Source: CAZJKE01 sp964555625
Lineage (GTDB): Bacteria; Planctomycetota; Phycisphaerae; Phycisphaerales; SM1A02
Direction: 5' to 3'
Assembly: GCA_964555625.1 (NCBI GenBank)
Contig: CAZKTE010000013.1
Span: forward strand, 1-31,709
DNA length: 31,709 bases
Part shown: positions 24,438 through 31,709 of the stretch, piece by piece
How positions within the stretch are numbered: position 1 is the stretch's first letter
Layout: every line of letters begins with the position of its first letter
Position numbers and translations under genes: made by a program
The notes under the pieces: model-generated
The model's database searches: none
What the model was told of the DNA's origin: nothing
The model's input: the letters and a program-made list of their open reading frames with translations, nothing else

Positions 24438-24902
24438 ATGACCGCCGTGGACCACGAGACCTGCATGGCGCGGGCGATCGAGTTGGCGAGGGCAACGGCG
24501 ATCGACGATCGCGCCGGCGGCCCCTTCGGCTGCGTAATCGTCCGTGACGGTGAGATCATCGCCGAGGGCGCAAACCGCGTCCTCGCCGAGGGCGATCCCA
24601 CTTGGCATGCCGAGATCGCCGCGATTCGCGCCGCCTCCGCCACCCTCGGGACCCATGATCTTCGCGGCTGCATGGCATATGCCAGTGGCGAGCCCTGTGC
24701 GATGTGCGCAGCGGCGCTGCACTGGGCGCGCATCGATCGCGTGTACTACGCCTCAAGCGTCGAGGATGCTGCGGATCACGGTGGGTTTGATGACGCCACG
24801 CTTACGGGGGGGCCGTCTGTGCCCACCGAGCAGTGCTGCAGGGAACAGATGCTCGAGGTCTGGCGGGCATTCGCCTCGCTTGATGACCGGCCCTCGTACT
24901 GA
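24438..24902 (+). CDS. CDA-fold nucleoside/nucleobase deaminase, guanine-deaminase-like
   Basis: 154 residues from the ATG at 24438. A GTG at 24447 is a real alternative because TAGCAT (24434-24439) would be a -10 box 7 bases before it, and a TTG at 24429 is less likely. Zinc site: H57-A-E59 (WHAEI), with E59 as the proton shuttle, and C87/C90 in GEPCAMCAAALHWA. GGPFGCVIV at the N-terminus and ARIDRVYYASS after the zinc site match guanine deaminases and other CDA-fold members; tRNA adenosine deaminase (TadA) is the alternative, but the C-terminal VPTEQCCREQMLEVWRAFAS fits the guanine type better. Guanine deaminase converts guanine to xanthine in the cytoplasm. It converges with the membrane protein gene, with 3 bases between stops. 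Confidence 0.82.
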   Translation: MTAVDHETCMARAIELARATAIDDRAGGPFGCVIVRDGEIIAEGANRVLAEGDPTWHAEIAAIRAASATLGTHDLRGCMAYASGEPCAMCAAALHWARIDRVYYASSVEDAADHGGFDDATLTGGPSVPTEQCCREQMLEVWRAFASLDDRPSY

Positions 24903-24905
24903 GCG

Positions 24906-25664
24906 TCAGTTGCCGCGCAAGAGGTAGTACGCGCCACCAACGGTTGCCATGTAGAGCGGCACGCCGAGCAGGAAGTACCCGACGCACAGCAGCAGGCACG
25001 AGCCGCACATCAGCACGATCAACAACAACACCATGGCCATCAGCCCGAGCCAGTTGTTGCGTGTCATGTCCCAGCTGGCAGCAATCGACGACCCCACGCC
25101 GTTTGCCTCGTTGCTCGGATCAAGAAGACACACGCTCGCAAAGAGCAGGCGGGCCATGAGCGACAGGCTCACGAGGCCCCCCAAACCGATGCCTAGGAGG
25201 ATCGCTCCGCCAACGGCGGGAAGGGCGAAGTTCTTGGCACTCATCGCCTCCTGAGCAATCCCGGCAATGGCGGCACCGGACAGGCCGCCGATGAGCCCGC
25301 CGACGAATGCCGGGATCAGGAATGCAACCCACATCGCGACAGTGATGATTGCGGCGATGCCGGCCATGCGCCAGTAGACGCTAGAAAAGGCCGCGAAAAG
25401 CGTGCCAAACGGCGGCTCTTCGCCTCGCGCTGCAAGCACCGTCCACCAGAGCATGCCCGCGGCCAAGGGTCCACCAAGGAAGATGTTGAAGAGCAGCCCA
25501 CCGAACGGGATATTCGCCGCGATCATGCTTCCGACGAACGAGATCAAGAGGAAGACGGTGGTCACGCCTAATAGCGGTCCGTAGCGGCTGGAGACCGTCT
25601 GCCAGCCGACGGTCAACGCTGCGTCGAGCGAAAACGTTCCCAATGGTTGCTGTTCGCCGGTCAT
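24906..25664 (-). CDS. multi-pass membrane protein, function unknown
   Basis: 252 residues, mostly hydrophobic. After a soluble start (MTGEQQPLGTFSLDAALTVG) there are about six membrane segments, roughly 28-50, 53-75, 95-130 (one or two), 145-175 and 205-245. The pattern 'DAALTVGWQTVSSRYGPLL ... SWDMTRNNWLGL' resembles proteins annotated as DUF975/DUF4013-like or GPI-anchored-type membrane proteins, in which each half starts with an amphipathic helix and a W-x-x-x-x-x-N/R-Y turn; I cannot assign it firmly. A Shine-Dalgarno sequence GAGGGAG precedes the ATG by about 8 bases. A TATCCT hexamer at 25696-25691 could be the -10 box. It is separated from the protease gene upstream by 57 bases. Confidence 0.7.
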   Translation of the reverse strand: MTGEQQPLGTFSLDAALTVGWQTVSSRYGPLLGVTTVFLLISFVGSMIAANIPFGGLLFNIFLGGPLAAGMLWWTVLAARGEEPPFGTLFAAFSSVYWRMAGIAAIITVAMWVAFLIPAFVGGLIGGLSGAAIAGIAQEAMSAKNFALPAVGGAILLGIGLGGLVSLSLMARLLFASVCLLDPSNEANGVGSSIAASWDMTRNNWLGLMAMVLLLIVLMCGSCLLLCVGYFLLGVPLYMATVGGAYYLLRGN

Positions 25665-25721
25665 AGTGCGTGCTCCCTCGCGTTGTGATGAGGATACACG
25701 CTGCAGCGACGCGGATGCTCT

Positions 25722-27866
25722 TCAGCCCCAAGCGTCAAGCAGAGCAAGCAGATCATTGACACCGACGATTCCATCTCCGTCCAGGTCCGCAGAGCAATTC
25801 CCTTCCGGCGGGCAGGGGCCCCAGTGTCCAATCAGGTAGAGCAGGTCGAGGATGTTGCGGACACCGTCACCATTGAGGTCACCGAAGAGTGGAACCTCGT
25901 GGGTCCATGATTCGGCCGGGATCACCTGTTTGGAAAGACCACCACCTTCGATGCGCACGATGCAACCTGCACCGCCCCCACGCTCAAAGAACTCGATGCG
26001 CAGCGCGTGGTGGCCCACCTGCAGGGCGATTGATCCAGCCTGCTCCACCATGCCGTGGAGGCCGTCGTTATCGATGAGCAGGTCGTTGCCCACGTAGAGT
26101 CGCGAGCCATCGTCGGACTCCACGAACAGCGTGTACCAGCCGGTTTCTGGAACGGTCACGAGGCCCTGGAAGACCGCACCAACGTCATCGCTTAGGCCGG
26201 AACCAGCAAACGCACCGCCAGTGCTGGGGTAGTCGATGTTCGCGACGACCTCTTCACCGATCGGTTCTAACAAGTCAAAGTCTGGGAGGACCTGGGGATT
26301 GTCTAGGTCGTAATAGGCAACCTCAACGCCGGGCTCCTGGTCTGCGATCTGGTCTGGGGGTCTAGCCTCCTCGAGAAGGGCAAGCACCACCCCGTCGGAT
26401 CGTTGGCCGTCCTCGTCGATGATCTGGTAGTAGAAGAAGTCACCGTCGTCGCTGCTCTGAGCGGGTGCCGTGTACCGCAGCACCGCCGTGACGGGGTCAT
26501 CGCCGATGACTTCGATTGAGCCGCCACCATTGCTTGTGCTGTCGGCACTGTCCAGCGCAATGCCACCACAGTTATTGGCCCAGTCATTGGCTAGGACGTC
26601 GATGTCGATCGTCTCAGAGAGCAGAATGCTGACTTGGTCCGGAGATGCGGTCGGCGGCGACCCGTCTCCACCCAGCGAGCAGTTGACTGATCCAAGATAG
26701 TCCTCGATAACCAGTTGCACCTCCTCGTGGAGGGACATGACCATGTTTGCCATGCCACCAGAGCAGGTGTGGCAGTAGCTCATGATCGTGCCGCCCCATG
26801 CATTGCTGCAGTCGCCGAGGCCGCATCCGTCAAGCGGAGGATTGAAGTCGTGAGTATGCCATGTGCCGCAGTTGTGCCCGAGTTCATGGGCGACCACCAT
26901 CAAGTCCCAGTTCGAACCATGGTGGTCCTGCACGGGGAGTGGGAATGACCCATTCATGTTGGCTGAGACCGCGTAGCCGTAGCTGCTGCAAACTGCTGAG
27001 AGCCAGGCGACGCCGCCGCCAAGGCCGCGTCCACTGAGCATGTGAGCCAAGTGTCTTGGAACATGATCCATGTTCGCGTTCCAGTAGGACTGGAACTGCG
27101 AGAGCTGGCTTGACGTGCCACCTGCGTTCCAAGGGTCGTCGCTGGTGGTCCAGAGTCGCAGGTACGAGACCCACATGCCAACATCGACGTCGCGTTGGTA
27201 GATGAAGTCTACGGCGCCGATTAGCGTTGTGACGTACTCGGCAGCAGCGTTCGTGTCTCCACCGAAGAGGCTGAGAAACTCAGCGTCAGTTTCAATGGCG
27301 ACTCGCACCGTGGGGCAGTCTCCGCCGTCCCAGTCTCCTCGCGTCGACCCCGTGTCACCTGCCGGAGCAACCGGAGTTGGGAGTTCATCCACCCTGCACC
27401 GCACGTCGGCCCACCGCAAGACGGCGGGGTCGACCGTGTCACGGTCGTAGATCGCGGTCCACCTCTCCCTCGGATGGGAGGCGATGACGAATCGGCCCTT
27501 GTCGCACTCGATCCAGCCGTTGGTGACATGGGCACCGATTGCCAAGAACGCTTCCGAGCCAGAGTCACCGGCTACGTGCCCACGTAACAGTGTGACATCT
27601 GGTCGCCGCAGTGGGTGTTCCCGTCCTATGCCTTCAGCCATCACCAGATGGACATCTCGCGAGAATACGTCGAAGGGCTCAAGCACCAGGGTGACCGAAT
27701 CCTGTCGGGGAAGGGGCATGCGTATCGAGCGAGGATCACTGACGGCCTCGCGATCTACGGTCACGGCGATGCCGCCAAGTTGGCTGACGATCTCTGGCTG
27801 GTGTTCGGCCAGTCGCAGGGGGCCGGCGGCCATTGCCAAGGTCGACATTAGGACGAGGTACAGCAT
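25722..27866 (-). CDS. secreted metzincin zinc metalloprotease with PA14 and dockerin domains
   Basis: 714 residues from the ATG at 27866, which gives the signal peptide MLYLVLMSTLAMAAG; a GTG at 27899 would add 11 residues and overlap the upstream gene. A propeptide-like region spans about 20-180. The catalytic domain (about 185-400) has H327-E-L-G-H331-N-C-G-T-W-H337 (HExxHxxGxxH) and a Met-turn GTIMSYCH, so all three zinc ligands and the Glu are present, as in reprolysin-like M12 proteases. Residues about 410-500 are a cadherin/Ig-like region (DIDVLANDW ... DFFYYQIIDEDGQ). Residues about 515-645 are a PA14-type lectin-like domain (GWYTLFVESDDGSRLYVGND). Two dockerin repeats (GDLNGDGVRNILDLLYLIGH; ADLDGDGIVGVNDLLALLDA) end the protein. 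It is probably an extracellular, surface-attached protease. Confidence 0.87.
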   Translation of the reverse strand: MLYLVLMSTLAMAAGPLRLAEHQPEIVSQLGGIAVTVDREAVSDPRSIRMPLPRQDSVTLVLEPFDVFSRDVHLVMAEGIGREHPLRRPDVTLLRGHVAGDSGSEAFLAIGAHVTNGWIECDKGRFVIASHPRERWTAIYDRDTVDPAVLRWADVRCRVDELPTPVAPAGDTGSTRGDWDGGDCPTVRVAIETDAEFLSLFGGDTNAAAEYVTTLIGAVDFIYQRDVDVGMWVSYLRLWTTSDDPWNAGGTSSQLSQFQSYWNANMDHVPRHLAHMLSGRGLGGGVAWLSAVCSSYGYAVSANMNGSFPLPVQDHHGSNWDLMVVAHELGHNCGTWHTHDFNPPLDGCGLGDCSNAWGGTIMSYCHTCSGGMANMVMSLHEEVQLVIEDYLGSVNCSLGGDGSPPTASPDQVSILLSETIDIDVLANDWANNCGGIALDSADSTSNGGGSIEVIGDDPVTAVLRYTAPAQSSDDGDFFYYQIIDEDGQRSDGVVLALLEEARPPDQIADQEPGVEVAYYDLDNPQVLPDFDLLEPIGEEVVANIDYPSTGGAFAGSGLSDDVGAVFQGLVTVPETGWYTLFVESDDGSRLYVGNDLLIDNDGLHGMVEQAGSIALQVGHHALRIEFFERGGGAGCIVRIEGGGLSKQVIPAESWTHEVPLFGDLNGDGVRNILDLLYLIGHWGPCPPEGNCSADLDGDGIVGVNDLLALLDAWG

Positions 27867-27889
27867 TTGTGTTCGACCTAGTCGTGGGG

Positions 27890-28585
27890 TTACTGGCACG
27901 GTCCCCAGGCGGCGATGACCATCAGCACATCACCAACCCCGACCACACCATCACCATCCACGTCGGTAGGGCCGCTTCCGCCACCCCAATCACCAATCAC
28001 TGCCAGCAGGTCCGTGACATCCACGACGCCGTCCCCGTCAATGTCGCCTTCGCAAGGCAGGTACTCCTCCGTGACGGTGTAGTAGCCATCCAAGTAAATG
28101 CGATCGAGATCTACAAGTTGCTCGCCGAATGGCCAGGGGAGTTCGACCCAGATGTCACCGAGGACGACCTCGGTGACGAGCATGTGCCCTCGGCCTTTTG
28201 CGTTGATCTCAGCAAAGATGTGCGCGCCGACGTCAATGTCGCCGTCTCCATCGCCATCGGCCTCGACGGTCTCGTCGACGATGATGAGCGGGAGGCTGCC
28301 ATCATGGACACCCTCGCGGTGTAGGTCGCTTGGAGGGAGATCGCCGGTGATGTCGAAGGGGCCCCATACGATGCCAGCGAAGACAACGTCCACCTGCACC
28401 TGCGTGATGTCGCTGGTCCAGTGGTAGCGATCGGCGTCCGTGGCGCAGGTGGTCTGGCTCCACCACTCAATGTTCCCACCGCCGCTGCTATCGCTGTAAG
28501 TCCAGGTGATCGTGCCTGCGAGGGCGGCTGTTGTCACAAGCCCGACAACGGCGACCGAGCAGGGCATCCAGAGTCTGTGTTCCAT
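27890..28585 (-). CDS. small secreted dockerin-repeat protein, function unknown
   Basis: 231 residues. Residues 1-23 are a signal peptide (MEHRLWMPCSVAVVGLVTTA, cleavage near ALAG). Residues 24-170 form a probable beta-sandwich (TITWTYSDSSGGGNIEWWSQ; AHIFAEINAKGRGHMLVTEV) that I do not recognise. The C-terminus has two dockerin-like repeats (CEGDIDGDGVVDVTDLLAVI; TDVDGDGVVGVGDVLMVIAA) ending WGPCQ. A good promoter lies directly upstream. The metalloprotease gene follows 23 bases downstream, so the two are probably co-transcribed; a partner or substrate-recruiting role is conceivable but only inferred. The dockerin ends of both proteins suggest the same surface docking system. Confidence 0.78.
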   Translation of the reverse strand: MEHRLWMPCSVAVVGLVTTAALAGTITWTYSDSSGGGNIEWWSQTTCATDADRYHWTSDITQVQVDVVFAGIVWGPFDITGDLPPSDLHREGVHDGSLPLIIVDETVEADGDGDGDIDVGAHIFAEINAKGRGHMLVTEVVLGDIWVELPWPFGEQLVDLDRIYLDGYYTVTEEYLPCEGDIDGDGVVDVTDLLAVIGDWGGGSGPTDVDGDGVVGVGDVLMVIAAWGPCQ

Positions 28586-28591
28586 GGCTCC

Positions 28592-28620
28592 ATCCTACGC
28601 TCGAATTCGGTCATGTCCAA
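28592..28620 (-). promoter_or_regulatory. sigma-70-type promoter for the small dockerin gene, apparently leaderless
   Basis: On the minus strand TTGGAC (28620-28615), 17 bases, then TAGGAT (28597-28592). The ATG begins 7 bases after the -10 box, where transcription would normally start, so the mRNA would have almost no leader. GGAG lies between the -10 and ATG, but would be untranscribed if the start is at the A of ATG. Confidence 0.5.
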
Positions 28621-28733
28621 CATTGCCGACACCCCATCCACGAGGCTAAATCAGGGATCGTTCCCCCTTGGCGTGCGGCAATTCGGGTGTTCCCTCCTCT
28701 CGTGTGTCCGTACACTGCGTCGCGGAGGTGACC

Positions 28734-30221
28734 ATGTCCCTTGTTCCCCCCGTACATGTCATCGACGGCTCTCGTGTCGAGGCCCTCGACGCCGCCACCA
28801 GTCACAGTGACGTCAATCCCGCCACCGGCGAGGTTCTCGCCGAGGTACCGCTCGATGGCGTTGCAGCGGTGAATGCCGCCGTCGCCGCGGCGGTGGAGGC
28901 CTTCCCGGCTTGGTCGCAGACACCCGTTGGCGAGCGCTGCCAGGTGCTCTTTCGCTACAAGCAGGTACTCGAGGAGCACTTCGACGAACTGGTGGACATG
29001 ATCGTCACCGAGCACGGCAAGACCGTGCCCGAGGCGCGCGGCGACGTGCGTCGCGGCATCGACTGCATCGAGTACGCCTGCGGGGCGCCGTCGCTGCTGA
29101 TGGGGCGGACCCTGCCGCGGATTGCCGTGTCCAGTTCCTTCAGCCGCGAGGGAGACGAGAACATTCCGCTCGACAGCACGCTGGAGCGACTGCCGCTGGG
29201 CGTATGCGCGGGGATCACGCCCTTCAACTTCCCGATCATGGTGCCGATGTGGATGTGGCCTATGGCAATTGCCTGCGGCAACACCTTCGTTCTCAAGCCC
29301 AGCGAGAAGGTTTCGCTCTGTGCGATCCGCGAGGTCGAACTGGCTCACGAGGCCGGGTTGCCCAACGGCGTCCTAAACCTGGTGCTCGGTGCCGCGGATG
29401 CGGCCAACGCGCTAATCACACACGAGGATGTGCGAGCCGTCTCGTTCGTTGGCTCAACGCCGGTGGCCAAGCACGTCTACACGACGGCGACCGCCGCGGG
29501 CAAGCGCGCCCAGTGCATGGGCGGCGCCAAGAACTGCATGCTCATCATGCCCGACGCAAACCGTGACGCGACCATTGACGGCGTGCTCGGCTCGGCGTTC
29601 GGAAACGCCGGTCAGCGCTGCCTTGCCGGGTCGGTCGCGATCCCAGTCGCCGAGGCCGCGGAGTGGTTCGTGCCCGGGATCATTGACGCGGCCAAGGCCA
29701 TCACGACGGCGGCCGGCAGTGCTTCGGGGGTGGGCATGGGTCCGCTTATCGACGAGGGCAGTCAACTGCGCGTGCTGGGCGCCATCGAGGCGGGCGTCGA
29801 GGAAGGCGCGTCGTTGGTGCTCGATGGACGCGAGGCGGACGTGCCCGAGGGCGGTTGCTTCGTGGGGCCGACGATCTTCGATCACGTGACACCTGGCATG
29901 GGGCTGGCCGAGGACGAGATCTTCGGGCCGGTCCTCTCGATCATGCGCCGCAACACGCTTGATGATGCCATCGAGGTCACGCGGCGCTCGCCCTACGGAA
30001 ACATGGCGGTCATGTTCACCTCCAGCGGCTACGCCGCCAATCGCCTGCGCAACGAGGCGGGAGCGGGCATGATCGGCATCAATGTCGGCGTCCCGGCCCC
30101 AATGGCCGTCTTCCCATTCTCGGGCTGGAAGGATTCGTTCTTCGGCTCACTGCACGCTAACGGGGAGGACTCGGTGCGGTTCTTTACCGAGTGCCGCATC
30201 CTCGTTGGACGTTGGTTCTAG
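28734..30221 (+). CDS. mmsA: CoA-acylating methylmalonate/malonate-semialdehyde dehydrogenase
   Basis: 495 residues from the ATG at 28734, preceded by a strong GGAGG (28724-28728) at 5 bases. An upstream in-frame start at 28668 is rejected because the added residues are non-homologous in look and include the ribosome site. Aldehyde dehydrogenase landmarks: GVCAGITPFNFPIMVPMWMW, then PMAIACGNTFVLKPSE, VSFVGSTPVAKHVY (NAD site) and catalytic C296 in GNAGQRCLAGS. The combination ITPFNFP-MVPMWM with GGAKN rather than GGKSP is typical of MmsA. It converts (methyl)malonate semialdehyde plus CoA and NAD to propionyl-/acetyl-CoA and CO2. Next to a ureidopropionase-like enzyme and an NCS1 transporter, it would complete beta-alanine breakdown from uracil. 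Valine and inositol catabolism are alternatives. Confidence 0.9.
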   Translation: MSLVPPVHVIDGSRVEALDAATSHSDVNPATGEVLAEVPLDGVAAVNAAVAAAVEAFPAWSQTPVGERCQVLFRYKQVLEEHFDELVDMIVTEHGKTVPEARGDVRRGIDCIEYACGAPSLLMGRTLPRIAVSSSFSREGDENIPLDSTLERLPLGVCAGITPFNFPIMVPMWMWPMAIACGNTFVLKPSEKVSLCAIREVELAHEAGLPNGVLNLVLGAADAANALITHEDVRAVSFVGSTPVAKHVYTTATAAGKRAQCMGGAKNCMLIMPDANRDATIDGVLGSAFGNAGQRCLAGSVAIPVAEAAEWFVPGIIDAAKAITTAAGSASGVGMGPLIDEGSQLRVLGAIEAGVEEGASLVLDGREADVPEGGCFVGPTIFDHVTPGMGLAEDEIFGPVLSIMRRNTLDDAIEVTRRSPYGNMAVMFTSSGYAANRLRNEAGAGMIGINVGVPAPMAVFPFSGWKDSFFGSLHANGEDSVRFFTECRILVGRWF

Positions 30222-30242
30222 GGTCCAGGAGGTCCAGTCCAC

Positions 30243-31112
30243 ATGCCCCGCATCACCCGCGCAGCGCTGATCCAGGCCTCCAACGCCTTGTCGGACTCCA
30301 GTGATCTTGAGGCGATCAAGCAGGCGATGATCGACAAGCACCTGCCGCTGATCGCCAGTGCAGCAGAGCAGGGGGCACAGGTCTGCTGCCTGCAGGAGAT
30401 CTTCGCCGGGCCGTACTTCTGCGCGGAGGAGGACACGCGTTGGTTTGAGACCGCCGAGGCGGTACCCGACGGACCGACCGTGACGCTGATGCAGCAGGTC
30501 GCCAAGGAGCACTCGATGATCCTGGTCGTGCCCCTCTACGAGGAGGCGGCCCCCGGGGTGTACTACAACACCGCGGCCGTCATCGACGAGCATGGGAAGT
30601 ACCTCGGTCGCTACCGCAAGCACCACATTCCCCACTGCGACCCGGGGTTCTGGGAAAAGTTCTACTTCACTCCCGGTGACGACGGGTACCCGGTCTTCGA
30701 CACGAGCGCCGGGAAGATCGGCGTCTACATCTGCTACGACCGGCACTTCCCGGAAGGTGCGCGGGCGCTAGGGCTGGCGGGCGCAGAGATCGTCTTCAAC
30801 CCATCGGCGACGGTGGCGGGCCTCAGCGAGTACCTCTGGAAGCTCGAGCAGCCCGCGCACGCCGTGGCCAACCAGTTCTACGTGGGCGCAATCAATCGCG
30901 TGGGAACCGAGGCGCCCTGGAACATCGGCGAGTTCTACGGCCAGTCCTACTTCTGCGACCCGCGCGGACAGATCATCGTCGAGGCAAGCCGCGACCACGA
31001 CGAGGTCGTGATCGCCGATCTCGATCTGGACTTGATCGAGGAGGTCCGCAGCACCTGGCAGTTCTACCGCGATCGCCGTCCCGAGTCCTACGGGGCGCTG
31101 GCCGGGGGATGA
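30243..31112 (+). CDS. nitrilase-fold amidohydrolase, beta-ureidopropionase / N-carbamoyl hydrolase-like
   Basis: 289 residues from the ATG at 30243, with AGGAGGT (30227-30233) 9 bases upstream. The carbon-nitrogen hydrolase triad is complete: E52 (CLQEIF), K126 (GRYRKHHIPH) and C164 (VYICYDRHFPE). GFWEKFYFTPG and NPSATVAGLSEYLWKLEQPA are characteristic of the beta-ureidopropionase / N-carbamoylputrescine amidase branch. It hydrolyses an N-carbamoyl compound to an amine, CO2 and ammonia in the cytoplasm. Between mmsA (21 bases upstream) and an NCS1 transporter (ATGA overlap downstream), the best guess is N-carbamoyl-beta-alanine in reductive pyrimidine degradation. A dihydropyrimidinase gene is not in the window and would be expected beyond its end. 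N-carbamoylputrescine amidase is the main alternative. Confidence 0.87.
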   Translation: MPRITRAALIQASNALSDSSDLEAIKQAMIDKHLPLIASAAEQGAQVCCLQEIFAGPYFCAEEDTRWFETAEAVPDGPTVTLMQQVAKEHSMILVVPLYEEAAPGVYYNTAAVIDEHGKYLGRYRKHHIPHCDPGFWEKFYFTPGDDGYPVFDTSAGKIGVYICYDRHFPEGARALGLAGAEIVFNPSATVAGLSEYLWKLEQPAHAVANQFYVGAINRVGTEAPWNIGEFYGQSYFCDPRGQIIVEASRDHDEVVIADLDLDLIEEVRSTWQFYRDRRPESYGALAGG

Positions 31113-31709
31113 CCGCAGTCCTCAGCAACCCGGACCTCGCGCCGGTCCCGGCCGATCAACGCACCTGGTCCCGCTGGCACATCGCCGCGCTCTGGATCGG
31201 CATGGCCATCTGCATACCCACCTACATGCTCGCCGCGGGCATGCTTGCTGCGGGTATGAACTGGTGGCAGGCGGTGCTGACGGTGCTCCTTGGAAACCTC
31301 ATCGTGCTCGTGCCAATGGTCCTCAATGGCCACGGGGGCACCAAGTACGGCATTCCCTTCCCGGTGCTGGCTCGAGCAAGCTTCGGCACAAGCGGCGCCC
31401 ATGTCCCATCGATCGCCCGGGCTCTGGTGGCCTGCGGGTGGTTTGGCATCCAGACCTGGATCGGCGGGGCGGCGATCTACTCGATCCTCGCGGCGCTGGG
31501 GTGGATCGAAGCGGCGACCGCCGCAGACGCGCTGCCGCTGCTGGGGATTTCCGCTGGGCAGTTCCTCTGTTTCCTTGTGTTCTGGGCGGTGCACGTGGCG
31601 ATCGTGCTCAGCGGCATCCAGTCAATCAAGTGGGTCGAGGCGTACGCCGCGCCCTTTCTGATCGTCTGCAGCGTGGGGCTGCTTGCCTGGGCGCTCAGCG
31701 CGGTGGACG
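31109..31709 (+). CDS. NCS1-family nucleobase/hydantoin:cation symporter, N-terminal part
   Basis: The first ~200 residues of a membrane transporter cut by the window end; full-length relatives have about 450-500 residues and 12 helices. The ATG at 31109 overlaps the preceding TGA as ATGA. Motifs match NCS1 carriers: W-H-I-A-A-L-W-I-G-M near the start, NGHGGTKYGIPFPVLARASF, then RALVACGWFGIQTWIGG. At least five helices are visible. Family members import uracil, allantoin, cytosine or hydantoins with Na+ or H+. Coupling to the ureidopropionase-like gene and mmsA points to uracil, thymine or a hydantoin as substrate. Specificity cannot be read from this fragment. Confidence 0.88.
   Translation, partial: MTAVLSNPDLAPVPADQRTWSRWHIAALWIGMAICIPTYMLAAGMLAAGMNWWQAVLTVLLGNLIVLVPMVLNGHGGTKYGIPFPVLARASFGTSGAHVPSIARALVACGWFGIQTWIGGAAIYSILAALGWIEAATAADALPLLGISAGQFLCFLVFWAVHVAIVLSGIQSIKWVEAYAAPFLIVCSVGLLAWALSAVD

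Noticed and set aside
28703..28714. GTGT-CCGT-ACAC inverted repeat upstream of mmsA
   Set aside because: Only four base pairs per arm; too short to call an operator.

Overview
The window is high-GC DNA that looks like a Planctomycetota genome, most probably class Phycisphaerae. Four lines of evidence support this. Four secreted proteins carry C-terminal dockerin-like repeats of the type GDxNGDGxVxxxDLLxxIxxWGPC. One protein ends in a PEP-CTERM-like tail (VPAPGALALL..., then RRRRA). A planctomycete-specific set of domains (PSCyt1/DUF1549/DUF1553 followed by DUF1501) sits beside a sulfatase. Large FG-GAP/ASPIC-UnbV surface proteins are also present. I see no tRNA, rRNA, CRISPR array or insertion sequence.

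Layout. Positions 1-85 hold the N-terminus of a membrane-anchored protein on the minus strand. Positions 245-5569 (+) form a secreted alpha-glucan locus: a PEP-CTERM-like protein, a dockerin protein, a large GH13 enzyme with an apparent inserted module, and a prepilin-like protein whose start overlaps the end of the GH13 gene. Positions 14472 down to 5549 (-) form a tightly overlapping operon: an asparagine-synthetase-like PP-loop enzyme, a radical SAM enzyme, a halogenase-like FAD oxidoreductase, a TPR/FG-GAP/UnbV lipoprotein and a second FG-GAP/UnbV protein. This looks like an undescribed biosynthetic or surface-modification operon.

Positions 14473-15525 contain no convincing gene. They hold a 19-bp perfect palindrome close to the NtrC half-site pattern, a possible sigma-54 element, many strong hairpins (including GAAA and TTCG loops), and a hairpin plus T6 terminator on the + strand. 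I interpret this as a candidate structured noncoding RNA of about 0.9 kb. It is the most unusual part of the window.

Positions 15526-23313 hold a sulfatase (-) divergent from a three-gene operon (+): a DUF2231/cytochrome-c/LRR membrane protein, PSCyt1-DUF1549-PA14-DUF1553, and DUF1501. This is the usual planctomycete toolkit associated with sulfated polysaccharide use. Next come a YchF-type GTPase/ATPase (-), a guanine-deaminase-like enzyme (+), and a multi-pass membrane protein (-). After these lie a secreted metzincin protease with PA14 and dockerin domains and a small secreted dockerin protein (both -). The window closes (+) with methylmalonate/malonate-semialdehyde dehydrogenase, a beta-ureidopropionase-like nitrilase-fold amidohydrolase and a truncated NCS1 nucleobase transporter, which together fit reductive pyrimidine (or hydantoin) catabolism.

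Start codons were chosen from Shine-Dalgarno spacing, ATGA/TGATG overlaps and signal peptides. Several divergent genes have a TAnnnT hexamer only 6-9 bases before the start and little leader, which suggests leaderless transcription. All family assignments come from reading motifs; no database search was possible.
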